Source of the DNA: Candidatus Bathyarchaeota archaeon
GTDB lineage: Archaea; Thermoproteota; Bathyarchaeia; 40CM-2-53-6
Direction: 5' to 3'
NCBI GenBank assembly: GCA_005882955.1
Contig: VBBB01000148.1
Span: forward strand, 1 to 13,468
Length of the DNA: 13,468 bases
Below the pieces are notes generated by a model. The model ran no database searches. It was given only the letters and a program-made list of their open reading frames with translations, and was not told the origin of the DNA. How positions within the stretch are numbered: the stretch's first letter is position 1; each line of letters starts with the position of its first letter. This document shows, piece by piece, positions 5,534 to 13,468 of the stretch. A program made the translations under genes and the position numbers.

Positions 5534-5694
5534 GCCCTGGTCTGCACTTCCCTCTGTTCATTGTACGACTGCTTCAGACTAAACTGGGCGCATGTACATG
5601 CGGTGCACGTCGTCTCGCCGGAGCCTGTCTTGGTGTCGTGACTAATCCTGTAGTGTCCGCATTCGCAGTTGTCAAGGGGGTATGGGAAGCGCAT
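5530..5694 (-). CDS. cysteine-rich zinc-binding miniprotein (54 residues)
   Basis: The protein carries CECGHYRISHD (Cys10, Cys12, His14, His19) and then CTACTCAQF (Cys30, Cys33, Cys35). The C-x-C-G-H ... H ... C-x2-C-x-C-x2-F pattern is characteristic of a family of very small zinc-binding proteins in archaea and bacteria whose role is generally unknown. The seven potential ligands are enough for one complete zinc site or a small cluster. I used the ATG at 5694, just before the Cys-rich part; a GTG at 5748 would add 18 residues of Arg-rich sequence. The stop codon overlaps the possible TTG start of a second CxxC frame, so the two may form an operon. A regulatory or RNA-binding adaptor is plausible but is inference. 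Confidence 0.6.
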   Translation of the reverse strand: MRFPYPLDNCECGHYRISHDTKTGSGETTCTACTCAQFSLKQSYNEQREVQTRA

Positions 5695-5711
5695 TTGCCT
5701 ACTATCTCTAC

Positions 5712-5885
5712 TCAGAATCGGAAATAGGTTGCGTCTACGGGTGAACACAAATGCCTACAAGATTCTGAATCCCCGAAATTTTCAAAAACGTCCGCAATCA
5801 ACAAGACTGAAATCGGCTGCGGCCCTGCCGAGTCCGACAGTATCGGAGCTATGTTTTCACCAAGATCATTTTCGCTTTCGACCAT
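5712..5885 (-). CDS. doubtful 57-codon frame between miniprotein genes
   Basis: ATG at 5885 (GTG 5903 also possible) opens a frame reaching 5712. The first half is acidic (MVESENDLGENIAPIL); the middle has a hydrophobic patch (ISVLLIADVF) and the end has two Cys without a motif. It overlaps the preceding small frame (5866-5994) by about 20 bases. I do not recognise it and the C-terminal part does not look well structured, so this may be open sequence by chance. Confidence 0.2.
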   Translation of the reverse strand: MVESENDLGENIAPILSDSAGPQPISVLLIADVFENFGDSESCRHLCSPVDATYFRF

Positions 5886-5994
5886 TGCTCTTACTCCAGA
5901 CACTCCGAACCGGTCCGTTGGGACGTCTCCCAGTCGCGAAGTTCATACCTCTTAACACATACCAGAAGAATCCGGTGACAAGGAGCCCGGCCAA
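5866..5994 (-). CDS. possible small single-helix membrane protein
   Basis: A frame starting at TTG 5994 encodes about 42 residues. A hydrophobic stretch (LAGLLVTGFFWYVL) is followed by RGMNFATGRRPNGP and a strongly basic end (SKSNGRKRK). This is the layout of a miniprotein with one membrane helix and a positive-inside tail. The frame is open further upstream without a standard start. It lies 72 bases after the stop of the anchored surface protein on the same strand and could be co-transcribed. I do not recognise it. The positive-inside agreement is the main support. Confidence 0.35.
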   Translation of the reverse strand: MAGLLVTGFFWYVLRGMNFATGRRPNGPVRSVWSKSNGRKRK

Positions 5995-6066
5995 GCTACT
6001 GGAACTGTAGAGAGGGGGGAGTCATTTGACTAGCTTCGCCTGGGTTCTCTTCGCGTCCTTTCCCTT

Positions 6067-6831
6067 TCAGAGGTCTTCAACGAGACGGCGTTTTCCGTGA
6101 AGAGCATATGCGCTCGCCGACGCAATCGCTGCGAGGAATACTGCAAGTCCGAAAATCGGGGAGGGCGCACGAGTAGTAGTATGTTCAAGTAGGGTCCAGA
6201 GGCTGGTTCTGGTCATCTGCATAGATGCTGACGCGGAGACGTGGTAGTTTGCGTTGGAGACAGTGTAGTTCAAGCCAAATCCGAGCATGATGCCCGTGTT
6301 CTGATCCCAGACCCTTAGGAACTTGCAGAATCCTCCTGGTTCGGGCTGCGTCGAGTTGATAATGTTGACAGTCCGGATCGACCCTGCGTAGACCCCTTGC
6401 ACAGTCTCGCCTATCGTTGATGCTGAGGAAGACTCGTAGAGAGGGTCTGGAGCAACCAGCGAGCCTGCGATAATCCAGGCGATCGCTGAGGACATATTTC
6501 CGTCTCCGCTCTGGACATCCTCAACCCAGACAATGCTTCTGGTCGTTCCGTTCGGATAGTTGAATGTCTGTCGAGCGGTTACGTCAGTTTCCGCGACGTT
6601 GAGGATAGAGACGGTTATCGAGCTTATTCCGAGAAAGTCTTTGACGGGAGAAAACGGCGCATTGTCAGACTTCCAGTCTGCCTTGACCTGTCCGTATGTT
6701 GCTGTGTCGCCTGGTTTGACGCCGGGTTTGTAGGTTACGACCGCCGAGACCGGTGCCAGTCCATACAGAAGTAGGATCGCTGCTAAGACCATCATGGTTA
6801 CATTATGGTTGCGAGCTAGAATTCCGCTCAT
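6067..6831 (-). CDS. secreted, C-terminally membrane-anchored surface protein
   Basis: The 254-residue protein has an N-terminal signal sequence or anchor (residues 12-30, VTMMVLAAILLLYGLAPVSA, with a likely cleavage after Ala-x-Ala-type residues near 30). A predominantly beta extracellular region of about 190 residues follows, then a C-terminal hydrophobic helix (about 225-243) and a basic stop-transfer end (HGKRRLVEDL). The extracellular part begins with the GVKPGDTATYG element common in archaeal surface proteins. It has several Asn-x-Ser/Thr sites that could be glycosylated (NGT, NMS, NST, NYT) and only one Cys, so no disulfide. The family is not known to me. It is on the same strand as the secreted hydrolase upstream, separated by a weak 78-codon frame. 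A role in cell-envelope structure or substrate binding is inferred. Confidence 0.8.
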   Translation of the reverse strand: MSGILARNHNVTMMVLAAILLLYGLAPVSAVVTYKPGVKPGDTATYGQVKADWKSDNAPFSPVKDFLGISSITVSILNVAETDVTARQTFNYPNGTTRSIVWVEDVQSGDGNMSSAIAWIIAGSLVAPDPLYESSSASTIGETVQGVYAGSIRTVNIINSTQPEPGGFCKFLRVWDQNTGIMLGFGLNYTVSNANYHVSASASMQMTRTSLWTLLEHTTTRAPSPIFGLAVFLAAIASASAYALHGKRRLVEDL

Positions 6832-6887
6832 TCAGCAAATACCTTGACTAACATGTTCTACGATCCTGAGGAAAAAGGGTAATAACA

Positions 6888-6895
6888 CTTTATTA
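6888..6895 (-). promoter_or_regulatory. possible TATA element of the surface-protein gene
   Basis: The minus strand reads TAATAAAG about 57 bases before the ATG at 6831, in an A/T-rich spot within more balanced sequence. With the usual 25-base spacing, the leader would be about 30 bases. The match to the archaeal consensus is weak. Confidence 0.2.
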
Positions 6896-6924
6896 GCCGG
6901 ACGGTTAAGACGGAGATATTCCTA

Positions 6925-7161
6925 CTACTGGAAAGGAATGGGGTACATCCTCCAGAGGTCGCCATTATGTTCGACCATGTGTCCAAGGTCCTGACTAGTG
7001 CTTTCTGAGACGGTGCCCGCGTTATAGTCTTCAGGACTGTCGCAGAACTCTACAAGAAGTATTCCCAAAGAGCCGGTTTCACTTTCGGCGAGTGTCTTAG
7101 AGACCAGATCACCTCGTTGAGGGCGAGAGTAGCAACAGATCTTCTGAAGCCACGAGACCAT
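6925..7161 (-). CDS. hypothetical 78-residue protein, uncertain
   Basis: An ATG at 7161 opens a frame to TAG at 6925 between the secreted hydrolase and the surface-protein gene, on the same strand. The N-terminus is Trp/Cys/Arg containing (MVSWLQKICCYSRPQRGD), the middle has a beta-like hydrophobic patch (SLGILLVEF), and the rest is acidic with a Trp-rich end (DLWRMYPIPF). Codon choice is similar to its neighbours. There is no signal peptide or recognisable motif. It starts 74 bases after the hydrolase stop codon. It could be a small cytosolic gene or simply open sequence. Confidence 0.3.
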   Translation of the reverse strand: MVSWLQKICCYSRPQRGDLVSKTLAESETGSLGILLVEFCDSPEDYNAGTVSESTSQDLGHMVEHNGDLWRMYPIPFQ

Positions 7162-7235
7162 CCCACAATTATCGACGACTCAACAGCGAAGGCATAGGAA
7201 TGATTTACCCGAATCCAGTTTCGTTTTCTCGGAGA

Positions 7236-9173
7236 TTATGTGCTCTTGAATTGCAATGAGCAACCCCAACCCTCAGGTGAGCTATTGCACTGCATCGCTC
7301 CATAGATGCCCGCGTTGGGCGTATCAGTCCAGCTTCCCGCTGGCCAGTTAACCCAGTTGATCCTTTGAGGTGTGTTGCTATCTAGAAGGTTCGTCAGCGT
7401 CTGCACAAAATGGAACGTCACAACTGTGTAGCCCGCATTCCCTGTCAAGACAGCGTCAGGCGCGCAGCTGCCGCACAGCGGGCTAGCCCCAGACTCAGTG
7501 TCCAAGACCGGCCAGCCCGTCCTTCTCACACCGGCAATCATCGCCTGGTAGTATTGCTGCGCGACCGACTCTGCCGTCGCACTATTCCAGGAACCAGAGT
7601 AGCTGCCGTAGTCCATGTAGGTGTGAAGACTGATGAAAATCCTACCTCCCTGCGAGAGAGTTCCGAGAGGATCAGTCACCATTGGAAAACCGCTGGCCGC
7701 GGCCGAACATGCTCCATCGCCCCCCGGACAGAGACTGCAGCCGAAGCTGCAAATATTCTCAACTACAATCCAGTGAGTATCACCAAGCGACCGGGCCTGG
7801 TTGATCCACTGCTGATACTCGTTCGAGAGATATGACACGCAGGCTGAAGCTCCTGAACAGGCAGAACCGCTGAAACCATACTTAGGTTCATCCTCGGGCT
7901 CCCAAATGATCTTGGAATAACTACTCTTGAACTGGCCAACAACCCCTGACCAGAAGTTGAGCCAGCAGCTCGACGTAGCCGGCGTGAAGGGTTCTGTGAA
8001 CCCGTGATAGTCGACGACGATCCAGAAGTCAAAGTGTTGAGCTATCTGGATAGCACGTTGCAGATTGGTCGCGCTGTAAGCACTCATGAACTGGGATCCT
8101 GTGCAGGACGGGTCGAAGGAGACTTTGACGATATCGTATCCCAACGGCTTCAGCTTCGAAAGGAGCAGTTCCATGTTCGTCGCCGACTCTCCCGCGAATA
8201 CGGCTGACGGCGTCGGACTACTCGGTTGATGGATTCCTCCTCCGACCACAGCCTCGTCGAGTCTTACTCCGCCCCAGCCTATGAGTATCGGTACGGAGCC
8301 TGAACCGCTTCCACCCCCACCGCCTCCGCCACCGCCGGAGGATCCGCTGGACGCCGTGTCGAAATGATATGTCAATGATTGGGTACAGCTGAGTGTATCG
8401 ACTGTAGAACTTCTGAATATGATTGCTGTCTGGTTGCTGATCTGTAGTCCTTTCACATTGTCAGAGACGGCGCAATCCCAGTTTGCGTGGGTAAAGGTTA
8501 GAGTGTTGGATCCCTGAACGACTTGCGAGCTAATGTCGAGAGAGAACGAGGAGTAGACTCCGGAATTTTGCGGACTGGCAGCTGAGGGTAGAGATGAGAG
8601 GAAGTGCCCGTTTAGACTGATCGTTTCCTCTCCAGTGCCATCCCAGTCATATCCCATCCAGCTCATCGTATACCCTGAATTTGATCCGCCGCCAGAACCG
8701 GACGTCGCCACGTTGAAGTTGTAGGTGAGTGATTGTGTACAGCTCAAGGGATCCACGGTAGGACTCTTGAAGACCATGCCAGTCTGGCTGTCGATCTCCA
8801 GGCTCTTGACATTATCAGCTGTCCCACAGTCCCAGCTAGCGTGAGTCAAGGTAAGGGTGTTTGATCCAGAGACTACAAGGGAGGAAATGTCCAGTGAGAA
8901 CGAAGTATAGACGTTCGAGTTTTGGGGACTATCTAGCGTCGGCAAGGATGCCAGGAAATGCCCGTTAAGCATCAACGTCTCTTCTCCCGCGCCGTCCCAG
9001 TCATACCCCATCCAACTCAAGGTATAGGTGGATGATGCATTTCCAGTAGATGAGGCAGCATTGCTGTTTGGGTAGAAGGCATGACCTGTTGTGAACACAA
9101 GCAACATTGTGAGAACTATCATAAGCACCGACTCGAATCGCGCGCGCGAACTACATCTCGGCGAGGCTATCAA
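7236..9173 (-). CDS. secreted GH5-like glycoside hydrolase with duplicated N-terminal module
   Basis: The 645-residue protein starts at TTG 9173, which keeps an Arg-rich n-region before the signal helix (residues about 16-30). Two tandem beta-rich modules follow (about 50-153 and 168-271), each opening with SWMGYDWDG and ending with CTQSLTY. They are likely carbohydrate-binding or adhesive but are not a family I can name. A Ser/Gly linker (about 275-293, nine Gly in a row) leads to a TIM-barrel domain (about 295-640). That domain has the clan A signs: VVDYHG (385-391), WEPEDEP (424-430, Glu429 as acid/base), ISLHTYMD (514-521) and LDTESG (557-562, Glu560 as nucleophile). The usual Asn before the acid/base Glu is Asp428 here. 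Several Cys pairs fit an extracellular location. Family GH5 (cellulase or mannanase-like) is the best guess; substrate is unknown. It diverges from the gene at 9589. Confidence 0.88.
   Translation of the reverse strand: MIASPRCSSRARFESVLMIVLTMLLVFTTGHAFYPNSNAASSTGNASSTYTLSWMGYDWDGAGEETLMLNGHFLASLPTLDSPQNSNVYTSFSLDISSLVVSGSNTLTLTHASWDCGTADNVKSLEIDSQTGMVFKSPTVDPLSCTQSLTYNFNVATSGSGGGSNSGYTMSWMGYDWDGTGEETISLNGHFLSSLPSAASPQNSGVYSSFSLDISSQVVQGSNTLTFTHANWDCAVSDNVKGLQISNQTAIIFRSSTVDTLSCTQSLTYHFDTASSGSSGGGGGGGGGSGSGSVPILIGWGGVRLDEAVVGGGIHQPSSPTPSAVFAGESATNMELLLSKLKPLGYDIVKVSFDPSCTGSQFMSAYSATNLQRAIQIAQHFDFWIVVDYHGFTEPFTPATSSCWLNFWSGVVGQFKSSYSKIIWEPEDEPKYGFSGSACSGASACVSYLSNEYQQWINQARSLGDTHWIVVENICSFGCSLCPGGDGACSAAASGFPMVTDPLGTLSQGGRIFISLHTYMDYGSYSGSWNSATAESVAQQYYQAMIAGVRRTGWPVLDTESGASPLCGSCAPDAVLTGNAGYTVVTFHFVQTLTNLLDSNTPQRINWVNWPAGSWTDTPNAGIYGAMQCNSSPEGWGCSLQFKST
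8361..8672 (-). repeat. second copy of the hydrolase N-terminal module
   Basis: Codes for residues 168-271. It matches copy one residue by residue over most of its length, at a constant offset of 118 residues, including SWMGYDWDG, GEET, LNGHFL, SPQNS, SFSLDIS, GSNTL and SCTQSLTY. It has diverged at the DNA level, so the duplication is not very recent. Confidence 0.85.
8715..9026 (-). repeat. first copy of the hydrolase N-terminal module
   Basis: Codes for residues 50-153, directly after the signal peptide and a Ser/Asn/Ala-rich spacer. It shares the framework of copy two. Each copy has a conserved Cys in WDC and another in SCTQ, which could form an internal disulfide. Confidence 0.85.
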
Positions 9174-9588
9174 GACTACCGACGATATGATCAGCGGTTT
9201 TGCAAATAAGACCTAAGTGTACACGTGACGCCGGAGGTACACACCTGCACCTGTCTAGGTTCAGTAACCCCCTATAGAAGAGCTGAGAAGCTCGACGCAA
9301 TATTCGGCGAGTCCGCTGTAGCTTCCCAGAATCCAACAAGGATCACTCATAACCTCTGGCTCGTCGAAAATATATCGCGAGCAATCAAACTAACATTCCT
9401 CAGCGCTAGTAATTAGCTGACGATATCGTCGGATCTCTACATGGATCCACCACATATGTTCTATTGTGCTTGAATGTTTGCACTATTATTTGATTTGACT
9501 AACATCGACGATCTATCATTCTTCTTTCCTTATTGTATTCTCTAGCGTTTGAACGTGTACAGCCAACTCATATCGATCGAAGCCTAGG
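9174..9588. other. 415-base divergent intergenic region with inverted repeats
   Basis: This region lies between the divergently transcribed hydrolase and the membrane-protein gene, so both promoters should be here. It becomes A/T-rich toward 9360-9550. CCGACGATAT (9179-9188) recurs inverted at 9423-9432, and the second copy is part of a perfect 12-base palindrome GACGATATCGTC (9419-9430). A related CGACGAT is at 9505-9511, and an A/T element AAAATATATC at 9367-9376 could be a TATA box. I saw no convincing gene or RNA. Confidence 0.55.
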
Positions 9589-10170
9589 ATGGAGTGTGAA
9601 AGGAGAACGACCCAAGTCGCTCAGCTTAGCGAACGCTGGACCCCGCAGACCTCGATGCTCGTCGACAGGCAGATCGATCATCACAGCGACCTAGTAAGAT
9701 CGTCATGCGCTTGCAGAATCATAGAATCTGCTGGCTATCACGTCAAAGTATGCGACTCCTCGGACCCAAGGGTTTGCGACCTTGCGCTCGTAAGAGTAGA
9801 AGAGGTTGGCCACCTAAGCAACATGGTGAACATTCACAACAAGAAAATGCGAGTCTACCCTGACAATATGCTTCAGGGAATGTTCGGCAACCGGTACGCC
9901 ACGGACACCATGGAAGCCAAGGCCGCCGACCCCGGGAAATCCGTTGAAGCTCACGGTGCTGAATATGAGTCTCGATCTTTGCCTAGATCTTTGTTCCGTG
10001 TTATTGGTTTTGGTCTTGGGATTGCCGGTTTGTGTGTTACAGCTTTGACTTTGGTCTCAGCGCCCGTTTTGGTTGTGGAACCCAACCAATGGATTCGTGA
10101 TTTGGAATTGTTCTGGATTGGCGTTGGCTTAGTCGCTTTGGTTGCCGAACTGTTTGTTACTAAGCGCTAA
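9589..10170 (+). CDS. hypothetical protein with two C-terminal membrane helices (193 residues)
   Basis: The first 125 residues are hydrophilic, with a Cys-containing segment (SSCACRIIESAGYHVKVC) and a charged beta-like stretch (NIHNKKMRVYPDNMLQGMFG). Two hydrophobic helices follow at about 136-161 and 172-189, ending in a short basic tail (VTKR). The start is ATG 9589; an ATG at 9655 is an alternative that would begin MLVDRQIDHH. I do not recognise the family. Codon usage changes abruptly near codon 120 (about 9950): upstream codons often end in C, G or A with varied Leu codons, while downstream Leu is mostly TTG and Val, Gly and Ile are mostly T-ending. This suggests that the membrane part was added from another source or is under different selection. 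It lies 223 bases upstream of aceA on the same strand; no functional link is evident. Confidence 0.7.
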   Translation: MECERRTTQVAQLSERWTPQTSMLVDRQIDHHSDLVRSSCACRIIESAGYHVKVCDSSDPRVCDLALVRVEEVGHLSNMVNIHNKKMRVYPDNMLQGMFGNRYATDTMEAKAADPGKSVEAHGAEYESRSLPRSLFRVIGFGLGIAGLCVTALTLVSAPVLVVEPNQWIRDLELFWIGVGLVALVAELFVTKR

Positions 10171-10234
10171 AGGTTTGAGTCTGTTCCAAATTCAGGACAA
10201 TTCAAAGAACCTCGTCTTGGACTCTTCTGCGAGC

Positions 10235-10246
10235 GATGGATCCATC
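10235..10246. repeat. 12-base palindrome upstream of aceA
   Basis: GATGGATCCATC is a perfect palindrome about 150 bases before the aceA start. Its core TGGATCCA also occurs in non-coding sequence at 293-300 and 9442-9449. It could be an operator half-site pair, or chance. Confidence 0.3.
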
Positions 10247-10310
10247 CCGGTCCAATGACAATTGAACACCCTCATAGTCTCGGGCGGTTTTTAGGTTTAG
10301 CTATGCATAC

Positions 10311-10318
10311 AAGTATAT
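10311..10318 (+). promoter_or_regulatory. possible TATA element of the aceA-aceB unit
   Basis: AAGTATAT lies about 76 bases before the GTG start of aceA, in the A/T-rich part of the intergenic region. The usual 25-base spacing would give a leader of roughly 50 bases. A second weak A/T element (CTTATTA near 10354) is closer and would give an almost leaderless transcript. Confidence 0.3.
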
Positions 10319-10393
10319 CCTAGGATAGAATTCGAATAAACTCACCATCAATGCTTATTATCAGCAGATCATTAGTTGAAAGCTTGACGCTCC

Positions 10394-11749
<1,356 letters not shown>

Positions 11750-11804
11750 ATTAGTTGTCTAAGCCGACGAACGAGCCGAAGTCTAGTACCGACATTAGAG
11801 CCTC

Positions 11805-13358
11805 ATGATCCTATCCCCGACCCTCGAGGGCTTCGAAGAGATACTGACGCCTGACGCACTTGCTTTTGTCGGCGATCTGATCCGAGAATTCTCTCCAAGC
11901 CTGGGCTCGCTGCTGCAGAAGAGAACCCTCGCTCATGCACGGCTTCGGACAGGAACACTTCCCAATTTTCTCGGCGAGACGAGTGAGATTCGAACCTCCG
12001 ACTGGAAGGTCGGACCAATCCCCGCCGACCTTCGCCATCGGCGGGTCGAAATCACAGGCCCGGTCGACCGGAAGATGGTGATTAACGCTTTGAATTCGGG
12101 AGCGGATGTTTACATGGCGGATTTCGAAGACTCCCACTCGCCAACATGGAAGGGGACCATGCAGGGTCAGGTTAACCTTCGAGACGCAGTCGACCGGACC
12201 ATCACATACTCGGGTCCGGATGGACGCGAATACAAGCTTGGAGAGAAACTTGCGATCCTATTCGTCCGACCCCGAGGCCTACACCTCACAGAGAAGCATA
12301 TTCGCCTTGGGTCCAATCCGATTCCGGCCTTCCTCTTCGACTACGGTCTCTTCGTCTACCATAACGCCAAGAAACTAGTTGATCATGGGACGGGGCCGTA
12401 CATCTATATTCCTAAACTGGAAAGCTATCTGGAAGCCCGCCTCTGGAACAACCTCTTCGACTATACAGAAAAGGCTCTGAACCTTCCCCACACCAGCATC
12501 AAATGCAGCGTATTGATCGAAACAATTCTCGCCGCCTTCCAAATGGACGAAATCCTTCATTCATTACGTCAGAGGATAACGGCTCTCAACTTTGGACGCT
12601 GGGACTACATCTTCAGCCTGATCAAGTTCCTCGGTGAGGACCCGAGATTTGTCGTCCCTGAAAGACCATTACTCCCTATGACCACGCCTTTCCTCAAGTC
12701 CTGCTCCGTACTGCTCGCGCAAACCTGCTTCAAACGAAGCGCATACGCCATAGGAGGAATGGCCGCACAGGTGCCCATCAGAGGTGACCCTCGTTCTCAG
12801 GAGGCCATCGACAAAGTGCTAGCTGACAAGAAGCGCGAACTATCAGAAGGATACCAAGGAGCATGGGTCGCGCACCCAGGACTGGTGCCTGTGGTCATGA
12901 GAGTCTTCAACGACCAACGTGTCGATCCCAACAACGGTGGCGGGAGGGTAGAGGTGCGCCGCGAAGATCTCCTCAAGGTCCCGGAGCCGAAGATAAGCGA
13001 GCAAGCTGTCAGGGCGAACATTGCCGTGAGCTTAAGGTATCTAGAGTCTTGGCTGGGCGGGCTCGGATGCGTCGCTATCAATAACCTGATGGAAGATACG
13101 GCGACTGTTGAGATTTGTAGAGCGCAGATCTGGCAGTGGATTCATCACTCTGCCAGACTAGTCGAAGGACCTACCATTACGCGTGGATTATTCCGATCAA
13201 TGCTGAGAGAAGAAAGGGCACGAATAACGGAAGAATTGGGATCGCGAGCCTATCTTACGAGCAACTACAAAGACGCGGAAGCGTTACTTGACAAACTGAC
13301 GACTAGCATTAACTTCCCCGAGTTCATGACGTTGATGGCATACGATCATCTAGCCTGA
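11805..13358 (+). CDS. aceB: malate synthase A
   Basis: Malate synthase condenses glyoxylate with acetyl-CoA to give malate and CoA, the second step of the glyoxylate shunt. The 517-residue length and motifs fit the A isoform: FEDSHSPTW (107-115), FVRPRGLHL (153-161, catalytic Arg155), VLIETILAAFQMDEI (236-250, Mg2+ ligand Glu239), LNFGRWDYIFS (261-271, Mg2+ ligand Asp267), GGMAAQVPI (317-325), AWVAHPGLVP (353-362) and NLMEDTATVEI (427-437, catalytic base Asp431). All expected active-site residues are present. The ATG at 11805 is the first start after an in-frame TAG. The A isoform is mainly bacterial and plant; haloarchaea and Sulfolobus use more divergent forms, so acquisition from bacteria is plausible but needs a tree. 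Expression is probably coupled to aceA 55 bases upstream. T-rich tracts follow the stop codon. Confidence 0.97.
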   Translation: MILSPTLEGFEEILTPDALAFVGDLIREFSPSLGSLLQKRTLAHARLRTGTLPNFLGETSEIRTSDWKVGPIPADLRHRRVEITGPVDRKMVINALNSGADVYMADFEDSHSPTWKGTMQGQVNLRDAVDRTITYSGPDGREYKLGEKLAILFVRPRGLHLTEKHIRLGSNPIPAFLFDYGLFVYHNAKKLVDHGTGPYIYIPKLESYLEARLWNNLFDYTEKALNLPHTSIKCSVLIETILAAFQMDEILHSLRQRITALNFGRWDYIFSLIKFLGEDPRFVVPERPLLPMTTPFLKSCSVLLAQTCFKRSAYAIGGMAAQVPIRGDPRSQEAIDKVLADKKRELSEGYQGAWVAHPGLVPVVMRVFNDQRVDPNNGGGRVEVRREDLLKVPEPKISEQAVRANIAVSLRYLESWLGGLGCVAINNLMEDTATVEICRAQIWQWIHHSARLVEGPTITRGLFRSMLREERARITEELGSRAYLTSNYKDAEALLDKLTTSINFPEFMTLMAYDHLA

Positions 13359-13423
13359 CAACGGTCCATCCGACTGGTAGAGAACTCGGGACGCCGATTG
13401 TCTCTTGCGCTAATCGTTCCTAG

Positions 13424-13452
13424 TTTTGTCTGCTTTTCGTCCCAGTCTTTTT
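13424..13452 (+). terminator. T-rich termination region after aceB
   Basis: Three T tracts (4, 4 and 5 bases) lie 66-95 bases after the aceB stop codon without a strong hairpin, as in archaeal factor-independent termination. Minus-strand frames also end here, so the region may be convergent with a gene outside the window. Confidence 0.4.
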
Positions 13453-13468
13453 CTCGATGCTGCGGAGG

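Noticed and set aside
5325..5561. 78-codon minus-strand frame rich in Arg, Ala and Pro
   Set aside because: It is in a different phase from the CxxC frame at 5384-5533 and lacks structure or motifs; likely a shadow.
9255..9280. T-arm-like sequence GGTTCAGTAACC
   Set aside because: The loop lacks the conserved A at position 58 and no matching acceptor, D or anticodon arms could be found, so it is not a tRNA.
13420..13468. Lys-rich minus-strand frame ending in TAG at 13420-13422
   Set aside because: It could be the 3' end of a convergent gene, but only 15 codons are visible and two other minus-strand frames are also open there, so it cannot be called.

Overview
The window is probably archaeal chromosome, most likely from a mesophilic Thermoproteota / Nitrososphaeria / Bathyarchaeia-type lineage. 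The support is circumstantial: a stand-alone double RAM-domain Lrp-type protein, small ribbon-helix-helix (RHH) and CxxC proteins, many non-ATG or leader-poor starts, T-rich putative terminators, and surface proteins of the signal peptide plus C-terminal anchor type. I cannot fix the taxonomy from sequence alone.

Layout. Left part (1-3080): a Gfo/Idh/MocA oxidoreductase on the minus strand whose Rossmann N-terminus has no ATG/GTG/TTG start and is preceded by an in-frame TAG; a two-helix membrane miniprotein; two small unrecognised genes on opposite strands that overlap at their 5' ends; then a minus-strand protein made of two RAM domains and no helix-turn-helix. Middle part (3290-6000): a field of very small genes, mostly minus strand and many under 60 codons. 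It includes at least three candidate zinc-binding miniproteins, two RHH-type proteins (84 and 195 residues), and a clear but start-less remnant of a third RHH gene lying divergently between them. It looks like a regulatory, accessory or decaying region.

Centre (6067-9173): a secreted, C-terminally anchored surface protein and a large secreted GH5-like glycoside hydrolase with two tandem copies of a ~104-residue module and a Gly/Ser linker. Right part (9589-13358): a two-helix membrane protein with a sharp internal change of codon usage, then aceA (isocitrate lyase) and aceB (malate synthase A) in tandem, 55 bases apart. These last two make a complete glyoxylate shunt. With the secreted polysaccharide hydrolase they suggest a heterotrophic organism that can grow on C2 units, which is inference.

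Best supported: aceA, aceB, the GH5-like enzyme, the oxidoreductase, the RAM-RAM protein, the 195-residue RHH protein and the anchored surface protein. The miniproteins were found by reading frames directly and carry lower confidence. No tRNA, rRNA, CRISPR array, transposase or complete mobile element was seen.
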